64,000 nt of DNA from contig NZ_CP139981.1 of assembly GCF_034424525.1 (NCBI RefSeq), forward strand, positions 10,455-74,454, in the 5' to 3' direction. The notes beneath the pieces are model-generated. The model did no database searches and was not told the origin of the DNA. It saw only the letters and a program-made list of their open reading frames with translations. How positions within the stretch are numbered: the stretch's first letter is position 1; the number at the start of each line of letters is the position of its first letter. This DNA comes from Sphingobium yanoikuyae. GTDB taxonomy: Bacteria > Pseudomonadota > Alphaproteobacteria > Sphingomonadales > Sphingomonadaceae. This document shows, piece after piece, positions 22,839 to 30,789 of this stretch. The position numbers were made by a program, and so were the translations under genes.

Positions 22839-23588
22839 TCAGCCCTGCTCGGACTTGCCGCCTATCTGGCGCAGCATTTCCGGCAAATCTGTCGGGCAAT
22901 CACCGCAAAGCTTGTTTGCCGGAACGGCAACGTCGATCTTCTTTGGGTAGGGAAGATCGAGAGCGGCCATGATCGCGACGAATTCCTGAACGGTCTTGCC
23001 CGCAAGGCGCGGGTTCCGTTCACGCTCCTGCGCCACTGTCGTGATGTGGCGATGATTGTAGTCGTGAGCCGGGTAGATCAGACCATCGCCCGGCAGCGTG
23101 AAAATCTTCTGCGTGACGGAGTGATAAAGGGTGGCGGCGTCACCGTTTTGGAAGTCGGTGCGGCCACAGCCGTCGATTAGCAGGGCGTCGCCGGTGAAGG
23201 CGCGAAGACCATCGGGCTGCTCAACCAGGTAGGTATGGTGGGCGTCGGTGTGCCCCGGCGTAAACAGCGGCTGAAGCTTGAGCGCGCCGACAGTCAAAGG
23301 CTGGTCCTCGGCGACCCCCACGTCAGCACAGGGAAGGCCGTCCATGGCGGGGTGCGCGATCTTGGAGCCGGTAAGGCTGCGCAGATAGCAGGCCGATGTG
23401 ACGTGGTCCGCATGCACATGCGTCTCCAACGTATAAGCCAGTTCGAGATCCAGTTCCTGAAGCGCGGCAAGGTCGCGTTCGATCGTTTCGAGGACAGGAT
23501 CGATCAGGACGGCTTTGCGCGTCTCCGGGCAACCGAGGAGGTAGGTGTAGGTCGAGGACTCCGGCTCGAACAACTGACGAAAGATCAT
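22839..23588 (-). CDS. Persulfide dioxygenase-type MBL-fold protein (Blh/ETHE1-like)
   Basis: 249 residues from [18 protein letters not shown]. The metallo-beta-lactamase motif [11 protein letters not shown] (near residue 57), GHTDAHHTY and [19 protein letters not shown] (the metal-bridging Asp and the ETHE1 pattern) are present. ETHE1-like enzymes oxidise glutathione persulfide to sulfite with a mononuclear iron. In BigR operons the homologous Blh protein is needed for sulfide tolerance. It lies between the rhodanese and TauE/SafE genes in the same operon. Confidence 0.9.
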   Translation of the reverse strand: MIFRQLFEPESSTYTYLLGCPETRKAVLIDPVLETIERDLAALQELDLELAYTLETHVHADHVTSACYLRSLTGSKIAHPAMDGLPCADVGVAEDQPLTVGALKLQPLFTPGHTDAHHTYLVEQPDGLRAFTGDALLIDGCGRTDFQNGDAATLYHSVTQKIFTLPGDGLIYPAHDYNHRHITTVAQERERNPRLAGKTVQEFVAIMAALDLPYPKKIDVAVPANKLCGDCPTDLPEMLRQIGGKSEQG

Positions 23589-23607
23589 GATCGGTCTCCA
23601 ATGGTGT

Positions 23608-24387
23608 CTAGCCGCCGATCCCGCCCAGGCTGCGGAACAGCATGTAGGCGGCCACGGCCAGCAGGACGAAAGCGAAGATGCGGGTGAGCAAGCCCTTATG
23701 ATCGGCGAGCCGGATGGCGGTTTGCATGCCGGCGACGCCGCCAGCGACCCCGCCAGCGATGAAGAAGCCGGCCACGCGCCAATCCACGAGTCCTGACAGG
23801 GCATAGTTGAGGGCTGTCGCCGATCCGAACGTTCCCACCGAAAACAGCGACGATCCGACCGCGTTGAGGATGGGCATGCCGCTGCCGAGCATGATGCCGG
23901 GCACAATCAGGAAGCCGCCGCCGATGCCGAAGAACCCTGACAGGAGGCCGGCGAGAAGGCCGATCGCCACGAGCCGCACAGCGATGGGGCGCGTGATCCG
24001 CACGCCCGGGTCGCCGCCGCCGGATTTGCCGCGCAGCATGGAAACCCCCACCACGATCATCACGCCTGCGAACAGCACCAGGAGATGCTGACCCGCCACC
24101 ATCTTGCCCAGGGTGGAGCCGATCAGGGCGCCTATGACGCCCGATGCCCCGAAGACGAGGGCGCAGGGCCACTTCACGGTTCCGGCCCGGGCGTGCTGGA
24201 TCAGGTTGGCGAAGGCATTGGCGGCCACCGCCAGCGCGCTCGTGCCGATCGCGACGTGCGGGTCCTTCATGCCCACGACATACAGCAGCAACGGCAGGGC
24301 AAGGATCGAGCCGCCGCCGCCGATCACCCCGAGGGTAAAGCCGACGACGACACCGGATATGAGCGTGAGGATGTCGACCGGCGTCAT
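23608..24387 (-). CDS. TauE/SafE-family sulfite/anion exporter
   Basis: 259 residues with about eight hydrophobic helices and the glycine-rich signatures GVVVGFTLGVIGGGGSILALPLLLY and GLLSGFFGIGGGFLIVPGIML, typical of TauE/SafE. In sulfide-detoxification operons this carrier is thought to export sulfite formed by the persulfide dioxygenase. The ATG at 24387 overlaps the end of the DUF6691 gene by 4 bp, which fits tight operon organisation. Confidence 0.9.
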   Translation of the reverse strand: MTPVDILTLISGVVVGFTLGVIGGGGSILALPLLLYVVGMKDPHVAIGTSALAVAANAFANLIQHARAGTVKWPCALVFGASGVIGALIGSTLGKMVAGQHLLVLFAGVMIVVGVSMLRGKSGGGDPGVRITRPIAVRLVAIGLLAGLLSGFFGIGGGFLIVPGIMLGSGMPILNAVGSSLFSVGTFGSATALNYALSGLVDWRVAGFFIAGGVAGGVAGMQTAIRLADHKGLLTRIFAFVLLAVAAYMLFRSLGGIGG

Positions 24388-24827
24388 GGGTTTGCCCCGG
24401 GCCTGGCTGCGCGATAACGTTCCTGAAGGGCGAAGACGCCCATGCCCGCCAGCATCGCCACGACGAACACCAGCGCCGCCGGCGCTCCGAGGCTCAGGGC
24501 GACCAGGGCCGGACCAGGGCAGTAGCCGACGAGGCCCCATCCGACGCCGAACAAAGCCGCGCCCGAGAGAAGCTTCTTGTCCAGGGACCGGGACGATGGC
24601 CCATTGAACGCCGGTGCGAAAAGCGGAGCATCGCGCCTTCGGCCGAGTGCAAATCCCAACGCTGAAACCATGACGGCCGAGGCCAGCACCAAGGCAAGGC
24701 TCGGGTCCCACGACGGCGCGGCGACATCAAGAAACGCCAGAACCTTGCTGGGGGCTATCATGGCGGAGACGATCAGGCCGAAGCCGAAAATGAGCCCCGA
24801 GGCGAGCGCGATGAGCAGCTTCCTCAT
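24384..24827 (-). CDS. YeeE/YedE half-transporter (DUF6691 type)
   Basis: 147 residues with four hydrophobic segments. The conserved parts include GLIFGFGLIVSAMIAPSKVLAFLDV and FGVGWGLVGYCPGPALVALS, where the Cys in GYCPGP corresponds to the thiosulfate-path cysteine of YeeE proteins. It pairs with the other half encoded at 24831-25256 (4-bp gap). Together they resemble PmpA/PmpB, proposed to import a sulfur species. Confidence 0.88.
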   Translation of the reverse strand: MRKLLIALASGLIFGFGLIVSAMIAPSKVLAFLDVAAPSWDPSLALVLASAVMVSALGFALGRRRDAPLFAPAFNGPSSRSLDKKLLSGAALFGVGWGLVGYCPGPALVALSLGAPAALVFVVAMLAGMGVFALQERYRAARPGANP

Positions 24828-24830
24828 TGC

Positions 24831-25256
24831 TCAGAGTCCGATGACGTGTCGGGCGACGTACACAGTCGCGGCCGCTGTGATGAGGAAGACGCCTGTCGCG
24901 GCGAGCGAGCGGGGCGAGAGCCTCGCTATTCCGCAGACGCCATGCCCGCTGGTGCAACCACTCCCGAGCCGAGTCCCAAATCCCACCAGAAGGCCGGCTG
25001 CGATCACGACGGCGACTGGGGCCGGCGACGTGAGGTCCGGTAGCAGGCCGCCCGCCGCCCGGTAGAGCAAGGGCGCGGCGAGCAGGCCGACCAGGAATGT
25101 TGCGCGCCAGGCCATCTCGCCGCGGACAGGCGCAAGCACCCCGCCGACGATGCCGCTGATTCCAGCGATGCGCCCATTGGCGATCCACAGGAAGGAAGCC
25201 GAGAGGCCGATTAGCGCGCCGCCCACGATGGCCGAGAATGGGGTGAAACCCTCCAT
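24831..25256 (-). CDS. YeeE/YedE half-transporter
   Basis: 141 residues with four hydrophobic segments. The signature GFGTRLGSGCTSGHGVCGIARLSPRS carries the two conserved Cys residues of the YeeE thiosulfate route. The N-terminal segment is FSAIVGGALIGLSASFLWIANGRIAGISGIV. It is the first transporter gene after the BigR-type regulator, with a 2-bp gap. The partner half follows directly. Confidence 0.9.
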   Translation of the reverse strand: MEGFTPFSAIVGGALIGLSASFLWIANGRIAGISGIVGGVLAPVRGEMAWRATFLVGLLAAPLLYRAAGGLLPDLTSPAPVAVVIAAGLLVGFGTRLGSGCTSGHGVCGIARLSPRSLAATGVFLITAAATVYVARHVIGL

Positions 25257-25258
25257 CG

Positions 25259-25615
25259 TCAGGATTCTCTGCTCTCAGCTTCGTCACCGGCGCAAAAGAG
25301 TGCGTAGAGTTCCGTCAGGATCGGCAGCACGCGCTCGGACGTGATGCGGTAGAATATCGTCGTTTTCTCCCGCCGTGTTCCGACCAGGCCTTCGTCGCGC
25401 AGCGTGGCCAGATGGCGGGACAAATTCGACTGTGTCAGTCCGAGGCGTTCGCCCAGATCGGTTACCGACAACTCCCCGCCGAGCAGGCTGCACAGGATCA
25501 TCAGACGGTGCCGGCTCGCAAGCGAACGGAGGAACGCTTCCGCTTCGCCGGCCTTTTCCTCCAGAAGCTCCGGAGACATTTTAACGAGGGAAGGTGGCAC
25601 AGTTGCTCCAAACAT
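25259..25615 (-). CDS. bigR: ArsR-family repressor of the BigR/SqrR persulfide-sensor type
   Basis: 118 residues from the ATG at 25615; an ATG at 25579 is the alternative. The winged HTH covers FLRSLASRHRLMILCSLLGGELSVTDLGERLGLTQSNLSRHLATLRDEGLV. Two cysteines fit the BigR/SqrR redox pair: one in MILCSLL and one near the C-terminus in ALFCAGDE. Persulfides would link them and release the operator. It is the first gene of a minus-strand operon with YeeE/YedE, TauE/SafE, persulfide dioxygenase and rhodanese genes, exactly the known BigR setting. Confidence 0.88.
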   Translation of the reverse strand: MFGATVPPSLVKMSPELLEEKAGEAEAFLRSLASRHRLMILCSLLGGELSVTDLGERLGLTQSNLSRHLATLRDEGLVGTRREKTTIFYRITSERVLPILTELYALFCAGDEAESRES

Positions 25616-25617
25616 CT

Positions 25618-25632
25618 TATATGTAGCATATA
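25618..25632. promoter_or_regulatory. AT-rich palindrome, candidate BigR operator
   Basis: TATATG-TAG-CATATA directly upstream of the bigR start, in an otherwise GC-rich region. The site lies between the divergent bigR operon and the plus-strand genes from 25678, so one dyad could control both directions. Confidence 0.6.
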
Positions 25633-25677
25633 TGATGGAGTGGTGTTCGATCAAGCGCCAGCTAGGAGGTTCCCCCC

Positions 25678-25803
25678 GTGAGCTACTATTTCGCCAAGCC
25701 ATCGAGGCTCCTTCGAAGCGCCGGAGTGCGAGGTAACCCCATGCTGATCGACCAGGCTGTCCGTATCGCTTCCGAGCTGCGCTGCACGCTGGGACAGATT
25801 TAG
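25678..25803 (+). CDS. 41-aa ORF with DUF302-like start, possible gene remnant
   Basis: The GTG at 25678 follows TAGGAGG, a strong ribosome binding site. The product begins [M]SYYFAK, the usual first residues of DUF302 proteins, but then diverges (PSRLLRSAGVRGNPMLIDQ) and stops after 41 residues, directly before the multicopper oxidase ATG. This looks like a DUF302 gene with most of its body deleted, kept as a leader that delivers ribosomes to the oxidase gene. A genuine small protein cannot be excluded. Confidence 0.45.
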   Translation: MSYYFAKPSRLLRSAGVRGNPMLIDQAVRIASELRCTLGQI

Positions 25804-27276
25804 ATGCTCGATCGACGTTCGCTGTTGGCTGGCGGAGCGGCATTGTTCGCAACCACCGCTTGCTCGCGCTCCACGCCGGGCCTCGGCGGGGGAGGTGCAA
25901 ACCCGCTTCCGATGCCGCCGCTGTTGGACGCACGGCCTGGCCGCTCATTCGCGCTACGGGTCCAGTCCGGAACGACTTCATTTTATCCAGGCCGGCCGAG
26001 TGACACGCTCGGGTATAATGGCAGCTATCTCGGACCGACGATCAGGGTGCGCCGTGGCGACGACGTGGCGGCTGTCGTGACCAACGGGCTCAACGCGGAC
26101 ACGACTGTGCATTGGCACGGGCTTCTGATCCCCGGAGAGCTGGATGGCGGCCCCCATCAGATCATCGCGCCGGGCGCGACCTGGCGGCCCACGCTCCCGA
26201 TCCGGCAGCCCGCAGCGACCCTCCTTTATCACTCACACGTCCATGGGTTGACGGCCGAGCAAGTCTATTCGGGCCTGGCTGGGGCGTTGCTGGTAACCGA
26301 CGACGAAGAGCAGGGCCTGGGGCTCCCGTCAGAATATGGCGTGGACGATCTGCCCCTGCTCATCCAGGATCGCCAGTTCGAAAATGGTCGCCTTGTCATG
26401 CCAGGCGGCATGATGGTCGCCATGCAGGGCCGGCGCGGCGACACGATCCTTGTGAACGGCGCGGTGAATCCGCTGGCGGCGGTGCCAAATCGGTTGGTTC
26501 GCCTGCGGCTCGTCAACGCATCGAACGCGCGGATTTATGAGCTGTCGTTTTCCGATCGGCGGAGCTTTCACTGGATCGGAACCGAAGGGGGGCTGCTCGA
26601 ACACGCAGTGGCATTGGAAGCCATAACCTTGGCGCCGGGCCAACGTGCCGAGCTTCTCGTGGACTTCACGGACGGTAGGTCCGCCTCGCTGGTGACGGCG
26701 GCTGATACCAACAGCTCGATGATGGGCGGCATGGGTATGATGGGGCGTGGCGCCCGAAGGACCGATGCCGCGGCACCAGCGACCGTGCTGCGGTTTGAAC
26801 CACGGCCGTTGGGACAGGCTCGTGCCAGCGGCGTCGTGCCGACCCTTCTGGCATCACGAACTGGGCCCGACGCCAGCAAGGCGGTGCGCCGTCGCCGTCT
26901 GAGCCTCAACATGGGCATGGGCGGCATGATGGGCTCAGGAAGCGGCGGTGGCGGCCTTACGATCAATGGCAAGCCATTCGACATGAATCGCATCGATGAG
27001 ACGGTGAAGCTAGGCTCCACCGAAATATGGGAGGTGTCTGGCGAAATGATGCGCCACCCGATCCATATTCACGGCGTCCACTTTGATGTTCTCACCCGCG
27101 GTGGCGGGCAGCCCGATGTTCTCGACCAGGGGCCGCGCGACACGGTCCTCGTCAAGGAACCGGTGGAGCTTCTCATCCGATTTGATCAGCCGGCCAAGAG
27201 CGCTCCCTTCATGTATCACTGCCATATCCTTGAACATGAGGATAATGGAATGATGGGCCAGTTCAGTGTTGCGTAG
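25804..27276 (+). CDS. Multicopper oxidase (CueO-like)
   Basis: 490 residues. The N-terminus DRRSLLAGGAALFATTACS is a twin-arginine-type signal with a possible lipobox Cys, so it acts in the periplasm. Copper ligands are visible in the order HWHG (near 99), HSHVHG (near 144), HPIHIHG (near 420) and HCHILEHEDNGMM (near 470), which also holds the type 1 Cys and axial Met. A Met/Gly-rich insertion (SSMMGGMGMMGRG and MGMGGMMGSGSGGGG) recalls the Met-rich regions of CueO that bind Cu(I). The function is likely copper(I) or phenolic oxidation. It starts directly after the 41-aa ORF. Confidence 0.9.
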   Translation: MLDRRSLLAGGAALFATTACSRSTPGLGGGGANPLPMPPLLDARPGRSFALRVQSGTTSFYPGRPSDTLGYNGSYLGPTIRVRRGDDVAAVVTNGLNADTTVHWHGLLIPGELDGGPHQIIAPGATWRPTLPIRQPAATLLYHSHVHGLTAEQVYSGLAGALLVTDDEEQGLGLPSEYGVDDLPLLIQDRQFENGRLVMPGGMMVAMQGRRGDTILVNGAVNPLAAVPNRLVRLRLVNASNARIYELSFSDRRSFHWIGTEGGLLEHAVALEAITLAPGQRAELLVDFTDGRSASLVTAADTNSSMMGGMGMMGRGARRTDAAAPATVLRFEPRPLGQARASGVVPTLLASRTGPDASKAVRRRRLSLNMGMGGMMGSGSGGGGLTINGKPFDMNRIDETVKLGSTEIWEVSGEMMRHPIHIHGVHFDVLTRGGGQPDVLDQGPRDTVLVKEPVELLIRFDQPAKSAPFMYHCHILEHEDNGMMGQFSVA

Positions 27277-27303
27277 GCGTAGGCTCCCACTTCTGGAGAG
27301 TTT

Positions 27304-27888
27304 ATGCAGCGCCTACCGTCCAACAGGAGAGCAAGGTTGCCAAAAAGAGCTTTCGCCACATTTCTGCTCGCGGCAACGATGCTGACCGGCGGCACCTCGC
27401 TAGCTGCACAGGATAATCTGGTTTATCCCGTAATACCGGGATTTGGCGGGATCGTGGCCGTGCCCAGTGCTGCCGAGCGGCCCGATCCCAAGCTTCGCTA
27501 CCGCGTCTTGTTCAATGTCACCAAGGCCGCAAGCTCTCCCGACAAAGTGAATCCCAGCCTTGAGAAGGTCGCGCGCTTCGTGAACCTGCTAGGCGCGGAC
27601 AAGGTCCATCCGGCTGGTGACATCGCCGTCATCATTCATGGTCCCGCGACCCCGCTCGTCCTGCAGAACGCGCCATATGCGGCGCGTATGAAGGTAGCGG
27701 CCAACCCGAACGCTGCGCTGATTGCCGCTCTCCAGAAAGCCGGTGTTTCAATCCGCGTTTGCAGTCAGGCCATGGTCGGAAATGAGATCATGCCGAACCA
27801 AGTGGCTTCGGGCGTTGAGATCGATGATTCGGCGCTTACAACCTTGGCGAATCTACAAATCCGGGGTTACGCGCTCATCCCGGATTGA
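27304..27888 (+). CDS. Periplasmic DsrE/DsrF-like protein
   Basis: 194 residues. A signal peptide is visible at about residues 15-36 (ATFLLAATMLTGGTSLAAQ). The mature part fits the DsrE fold: LRYRVLFNVTKAASSPDKVNPSLEKVARFVNLLGA, DIAVIIHGPATPLVL and GVSIRVCSQAMVGNEI, with the single conserved Cys of secreted DsrE-like proteins. It follows the multicopper oxidase by 27 bp. The location suggests sulfur trafficking or periplasmic redox work next to the persulfide operon; the substrate is unknown. Confidence 0.85.
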   Translation: MQRLPSNRRARLPKRAFATFLLAATMLTGGTSLAAQDNLVYPVIPGFGGIVAVPSAAERPDPKLRYRVLFNVTKAASSPDKVNPSLEKVARFVNLLGADKVHPAGDIAVIIHGPATPLVLQNAPYAARMKVAANPNAALIAALQKAGVSIRVCSQAMVGNEIMPNQVASGVEIDDSALTTLANLQIRGYALIPD

Positions 27889-27904
27889 AAGGTGCGATAC
27901 CCCC

Positions 27905-28126
27905 TCACCCGCAGCAGCCCGCCACGGTCCCGTTCGCCTTCGCCTCCTGAATCGGAGGGCATGGGACATCGCCGAACGAGCAGAACACGCAGCAGTCGCC
28001 GGCCAGGGGCCGCAGCACCGCCGCGCAATGTCGGCAATCATAGAAGAACTGGCAGGCGTTGGTGGGCATCGTCTCGGTCGCGACACCGCCGCACTCGGGA
28101 CAGGTCAGCGTGGAGGTGAGCTGCAT
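27905..28126 (-). CDS. GDCCVxC-domain small metal-binding protein, 73 aa
   Basis: The protein contains CPECGG, CQFFYDCRHC and the family signature GDCCVFCSFGDVPCPP, ten Cys in 73 residues, plus a terminal CCG. GDCCVxC proteins (some are selenoproteins) are encoded beside mercury transport genes and are thought to bind the metal. Its ATG shares one base with the merT-type stop (TGATG), so the two are translationally coupled. Exact role unproven. Confidence 0.85.
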   Translation of the reverse strand: MQLTSTLTCPECGGVATETMPTNACQFFYDCRHCAAVLRPLAGDCCVFCSFGDVPCPPIQEAKANGTVAGCCG

Positions 28127-28542
28127 CAGGAAAGCGCCTTTATAAGCGGCGCTTCAATGCGATCCCATATCAGCGCGGTCAGCGTCAGGGTCGTGCCGAT
28201 CGTGAGCATGATCGGAGTTGCGCGGGACGGTAGGGTCACGGTGCAGGACCGATCCGCAGCGCAGGTCCTCCGACGCCGCACATACGCCCACCACCCGGCA
28301 GCCAGGCCGACGAGGGAAAGCGCCGTCAGGGCCCAGCGCAGAGGCATCAGCGCGGCGAAGGTGCTCGACAGGCCCGCCCCCACGCCCAGCGCCGCCAGCG
28401 CGAGCGGCAAGACGCAGCAGGATGCGGCGGCTAGGACCGCGCCGAAGCTCGCCAGCGCACCCAGGGCGGATAGCCCCGCGTCGGCGCGGCGTGGCGATGC
28501 GGAAGCGGCCAGGGTTTCGTGCGGCAAAATCCTTTTATTCAT
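28126..28542 (-). CDS. merT: MerT-like mercuric ion transporter
   Basis: 138 residues with three hydrophobic helices. The first carries the vicinal Cys pair (FGAVLAAASCCVLPLALAALG) that receives Hg(II), and a second pair is on the loop (RRRTCAADRSCTV). Compared with the two other merT genes in this window (30015 and 39202) it is clearly diverged. It is transcribed away from a truncated merR with a MerR-type dyad between them, so its regulator is probably lost or supplied in trans by the other MerR copies. Confidence 0.85.
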   Translation of the reverse strand: MNKRILPHETLAASASPRRADAGLSALGALASFGAVLAAASCCVLPLALAALGVGAGLSSTFAALMPLRWALTALSLVGLAAGWWAYVRRRRTCAADRSCTVTLPSRATPIMLTIGTTLTLTALIWDRIEAPLIKALS

Positions 28543-28574
28543 CAGTCGTCTCCGGCGGAATAACCCCCTAATGC

Positions 28575-28595
28575 CTCCTGTAGCGGCTACAGGAG
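28575..28595. promoter_or_regulatory. MerR-type dyad between merT and truncated merR
   Basis: CTCCTGTAG and CTACAGGAG around CGG form a 21-bp palindrome at the position of a mer operator. It shares the CTGTAG/CTACAG halves with the two other mer promoters in the window. Confidence 0.75.
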
Positions 28596-28605
28596 CAAGC
28601 GAATT

Positions 28606-28764
28606 ATGAGGGATGAGAAAGGCCTAGCTATCGGCGAGTTGTCGCGCCGAACCGGCGTGAACATCGAGACGATCCGCTATTTCGAGCGCGTCGGCATTGT
28701 GGCGACCCCACCCCGCACGAGCGGGGGCCGGCGAGTAGGCGTCACCTCAAGCTTTGTACGCTGA
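28606..28764 (+). pseudogene. merR: merR, N-terminal fragment cut by transposon end
   Basis: About 44 residues of MerR (LAIGELSRRTGVNIETIRYFERVGIV, the first HTH helices) are followed by GRRVGVTSSFVR encoded by the Tn3-family terminal repeat, then a stop at 28764. The Hg-binding cysteines and dimer helix are gone, so it cannot regulate. It marks the left border of the outer mercury transposon. Confidence 0.85.
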
Positions 28765-28785
28765 ACAACGATTTTCCGGACATAA
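28738..28785 (+). repeat. Left terminal inverted repeat of outer transposon
   Basis: It starts GGCGTCACCTCAAG and runs through ACAACGATTT to CGGACATAA, and pairs with 44126-44173. It begins inside the merR fragment. Confidence 0.85.
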
Positions 28786-28799
28786 TGTGAACATTGGTG

Positions 28800-29360
28800 T
28801 CAGGCAGCGGCGCGAAGGTACTGGTAGAGGGTTTCGCGGCTGATGCCCATGTCGCGCGCGATGGTCGCCTTGCGTTCACCGGCGGCAACGCGGCGGTGCA
28901 GATCGGCAATCATCTCATCCGAGAGCGACCGTTTCCGCCCCCGATAGGCGCCGCGCTGCCGAGCGATCGCAATGCCTTCGCGTTGCCGTTCGCGGATCAG
29001 GGCGCGCTCGAACTCAGCAAACGCACCCATGACCGAGAGCATCAGATTGGCCATCGGGGAGTCCTCCCCCGAGAAGGACAGGCTTTCCTTCTCAAACTCG
29101 ATCCGGATACCTCGCTTGGTGAGGCCCTGGACCAGCTTGCGCAGGTCATCCAGATTGCGGGCCAACCGATCCATGCTGTGGACGACGACGGTATCGCCTT
29201 CGCGGGCGAAAGTGAGCAGAGCCTCAAGCTGGGGGCGGTTGACGTCCTTGCCCGATGCCTTGTCGGTGAAGGTCCGATCGAGCGACTGACCTTCCAATTG
29301 GCGATCCACATTCTGATCGAACGTGCTGACCCGGACATAGCCGATCCGTTGCCCCTTCAC
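28800..29360 (-). CDS. tnpR: Tn3-family TnpR resolvase (outer transposon)
   Basis: 186 residues. The serine recombinase domain shows IGYVRVSTFDQNVDRQL (catalytic Ser), TDKASGKDVNRPQLEALL, VVHSMDRLARNLDDLRKLV and AEFERALIRERQREGIAIAR. The C-terminal HTH includes VAAGERKATIARDMGISRETLYQYLR. It resolves cointegrates at the res site upstream of its start. It sits right at the left end of the element and is transcribed toward that end. Confidence 0.93.
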   Translation of the reverse strand: MKGQRIGYVRVSTFDQNVDRQLEGQSLDRTFTDKASGKDVNRPQLEALLTFAREGDTVVVHSMDRLARNLDDLRKLVQGLTKRGIRIEFEKESLSFSGEDSPMANLMLSVMGAFAEFERALIRERQREGIAIARQRGAYRGRKRSLSDEMIADLHRRVAAGERKATIARDMGISRETLYQYLRAAA

Positions 29361-29530
29361 TGCGCACTCTCTCCATCAAAATGTCAGGTTGAAATCTATG
29401 ATACGCAACGACATTCGTCAACAAATTCCGTTTATCACCCTAATCTGACAGAAACCGCGGTAGCGCCCTGACGTCCGGTTAGGCTATACTCCAAGCTGAC
29501 ATCACAAAATCAAATCCCTCAAAGATGGCG
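29361..29530. other. Probable res site of outer transposon
   Basis: A 170-bp AT-richer non-coding stretch between tnpR and merR. It contains repeated motifs such as TGTCAG, TCTGACAG and CTGACAT, as expected of resolvase subsites. The exact subsite borders cannot be defined by eye. Confidence 0.5.
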
Positions 29531-29938
29531 TCAATTGCCTTGATGGGGTAAAAACTGGAGTGCTTCCAGGATGGGACATTCGGCAACGTCATCTCCAGTG
29601 CATCTGGCTAACGTGGTCGCCAGCGTCACCTCTATCTTCTGCAAATCTGCAATGCGGCGGTGGAGTTCGGTTCTCGCCATAACCTCCGCGCAGGTTTGTG
29701 CACCGGTATCGGTGAGCGACAACAATGACCGTATCTCATCCATTGCATAGCCAAGGTCGCGCGCGCGCAGGATGAACTGCAACCTTTGCACCAGTTCCGG
29801 CGAATAGACGCGGTAGCCGTTGGAACTGCGAGGCGGCCCCGGCAGCAATCCCACCTTCTCGTAATAGCGGATGGTTTCGAGATTGCAGCCTGTTTTCCGG
29901 GCAAGCTGGGCACGCAAGATGCCGACCTGTTGCTCCAT
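29531..29938 (-). CDS. merR: MerR mercury-responsive regulator (outer transposon)
   Basis: 135 residues from the ATG at 29938. The HTH is LARKTGCNLETIRYYEKVGLLPGPPRSSNGYRVYSPE, followed by the dimer helix. The Hg(II) cysteines are in GAQTCAEV and in CTGDDVAEC near the end. MerR represses and, with Hg(II), activates the divergent merTPA promoter by untwisting its 19-bp spacer. The promoter with matching dyad lies immediately upstream. Confidence 0.93.
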   Translation of the reverse strand: MEQQVGILRAQLARKTGCNLETIRYYEKVGLLPGPPRSSNGYRVYSPELVQRLQFILRARDLGYAMDEIRSLLSLTDTGAQTCAEVMARTELHRRIADLQKIEVTLATTLARCTGDDVAECPILEALQFLPHQGN

Positions 29939-29949
29939 GAAAATACCTC

Positions 29950-29980
29950 TTGAGTCTGTAGTGGCTACAGAGCCTACACT
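29950..29980 (+). promoter_or_regulatory. mer promoter/operator (outer transposon)
   Basis: -35 TTGAGT (29950-29955) and -10 TACACT (29975-29980) are separated by 19 bp, the overlong spacer typical of MerR-controlled promoters. The dyad CTGTAG-TGG-CTACAG fills the spacer (29956-29970). Confidence 0.88.
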
Positions 29981-30014
29981 GCGAATCACTCAGTTGGAAC
30001 AAGGGATTCAAGCC

Positions 30015-30410
30015 ATGGTCTCAACGCCGGAAGCGGGACAGCCAGCCCTCACCGAAAACCACGAGCCGAAGCAGGCAAACTGGGTTGCGGCGGGCGCATT
30101 GATCGGCGCGGGGCTCGCCTCGGCTTGCTGCGTCGTCCCGCTACTGTTGGTTATGCTCGGAATTTCCGGCGCGTGGATCGCCAACCTGACGGCGCTCGAA
30201 CCTTACAAGCCCTATGTCGCAGGCGTAACGCTCGCGCTGCTCGGCTACGGCTTCTGGCATGTCTATTTCAAGCCGAAACCGCCCTGTGAAGACGGTTCCT
30301 ACTGCGCTCGTCCACAATCGGCTTGGACCACCAAGGCGGTGCTGTGGCTGGGCCTTGCCGTCGCCATCCTGGCGCTCACCATCGGCTGGTGGGCACCCTG
30401 GTTCTATTGA
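30015..30410 (+). CDS. merT: MerT mercuric ion transporter (outer transposon)
   Basis: 131 residues from the ATG at 30015. Three transmembrane helices are visible; the first contains the Hg-binding pair in GLASACCVVPLLLVMLG, and the periplasm/cytoplasm loop has the second pair in PPCEDGSYCARP. It imports Hg(II) handed over by MerP for reduction by MerA. It is the first gene after the mer promoter and is followed by merP after 12 bp. Confidence 0.93.
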   Translation: MVSTPEAGQPALTENHEPKQANWVAAGALIGAGLASACCVVPLLLVMLGISGAWIANLTALEPYKPYVAGVTLALLGYGFWHVYFKPKPPCEDGSYCARPQSAWTTKAVLWLGLAVAILALTIGWWAPWFY

Positions 30411-30422
30411 AAGGAAATACCC

Positions 30423-30752
30423 ATGAAAAAGACAGTATGTATCGCTATGGCCGTGCTGGCTATGGCTGGCGGCGGGGTCGCCTATGCAGTTAGTGGCACG
30501 GCGCAAGATCGCCCCGCGGCTACCGCAACCGCTCAGAAGCAAACCACCTTTGCGATAGAGAACATGACCTGCGCCACCTGCCCGATCACCGTGAAGAAGG
30601 CGATGGAAGGCGTCGCCGGGGTAACGGCGGTCACGGTCGATTTCGCAGCCAAGACCGCGCGCGCAACCTATAACCCGCGCCGCACCAATGCTGCTGCGAT
30701 TGCCGCTGCATCAACCAACGCGGGTTATCCGGCGCGCGCTATTCAAAACTGA
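30423..30752 (+). CDS. merP: MerP periplasmic mercury-binding protein (outer transposon)
   Basis: 109 residues: a signal peptide (about 1-24, CIAMAVLAMAGGGVAYA), a short linker, then a heavy-metal-associated domain with MTCATCPITVKKAMEGVAGV, the two Cys of which bind Hg(II). The fold ends in AAIAAASTNAGYPAR. It passes Hg(II) to MerT. The order merT-merP-merA is conserved. Confidence 0.93.
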   Translation: MKKTVCIAMAVLAMAGGGVAYAVSGTAQDRPAATATAQKQTTFAIENMTCATCPITVKKAMEGVAGVTAVTVDFAAKTARATYNPRRTNAAAIAAASTNAGYPARAIQN

Positions 30753-30789
30753 GCGGGGCGCCGCCAGCGCCTCAAGAAAGCGATAAGCA

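Noticed and set aside
27722..28609. Plus-strand 295-aa frame across the merT/GDCCVxC genes
   Set aside because: Antisense to two genes with clear Cys motifs; Arg/Ser/Pro-rich shadow composition.
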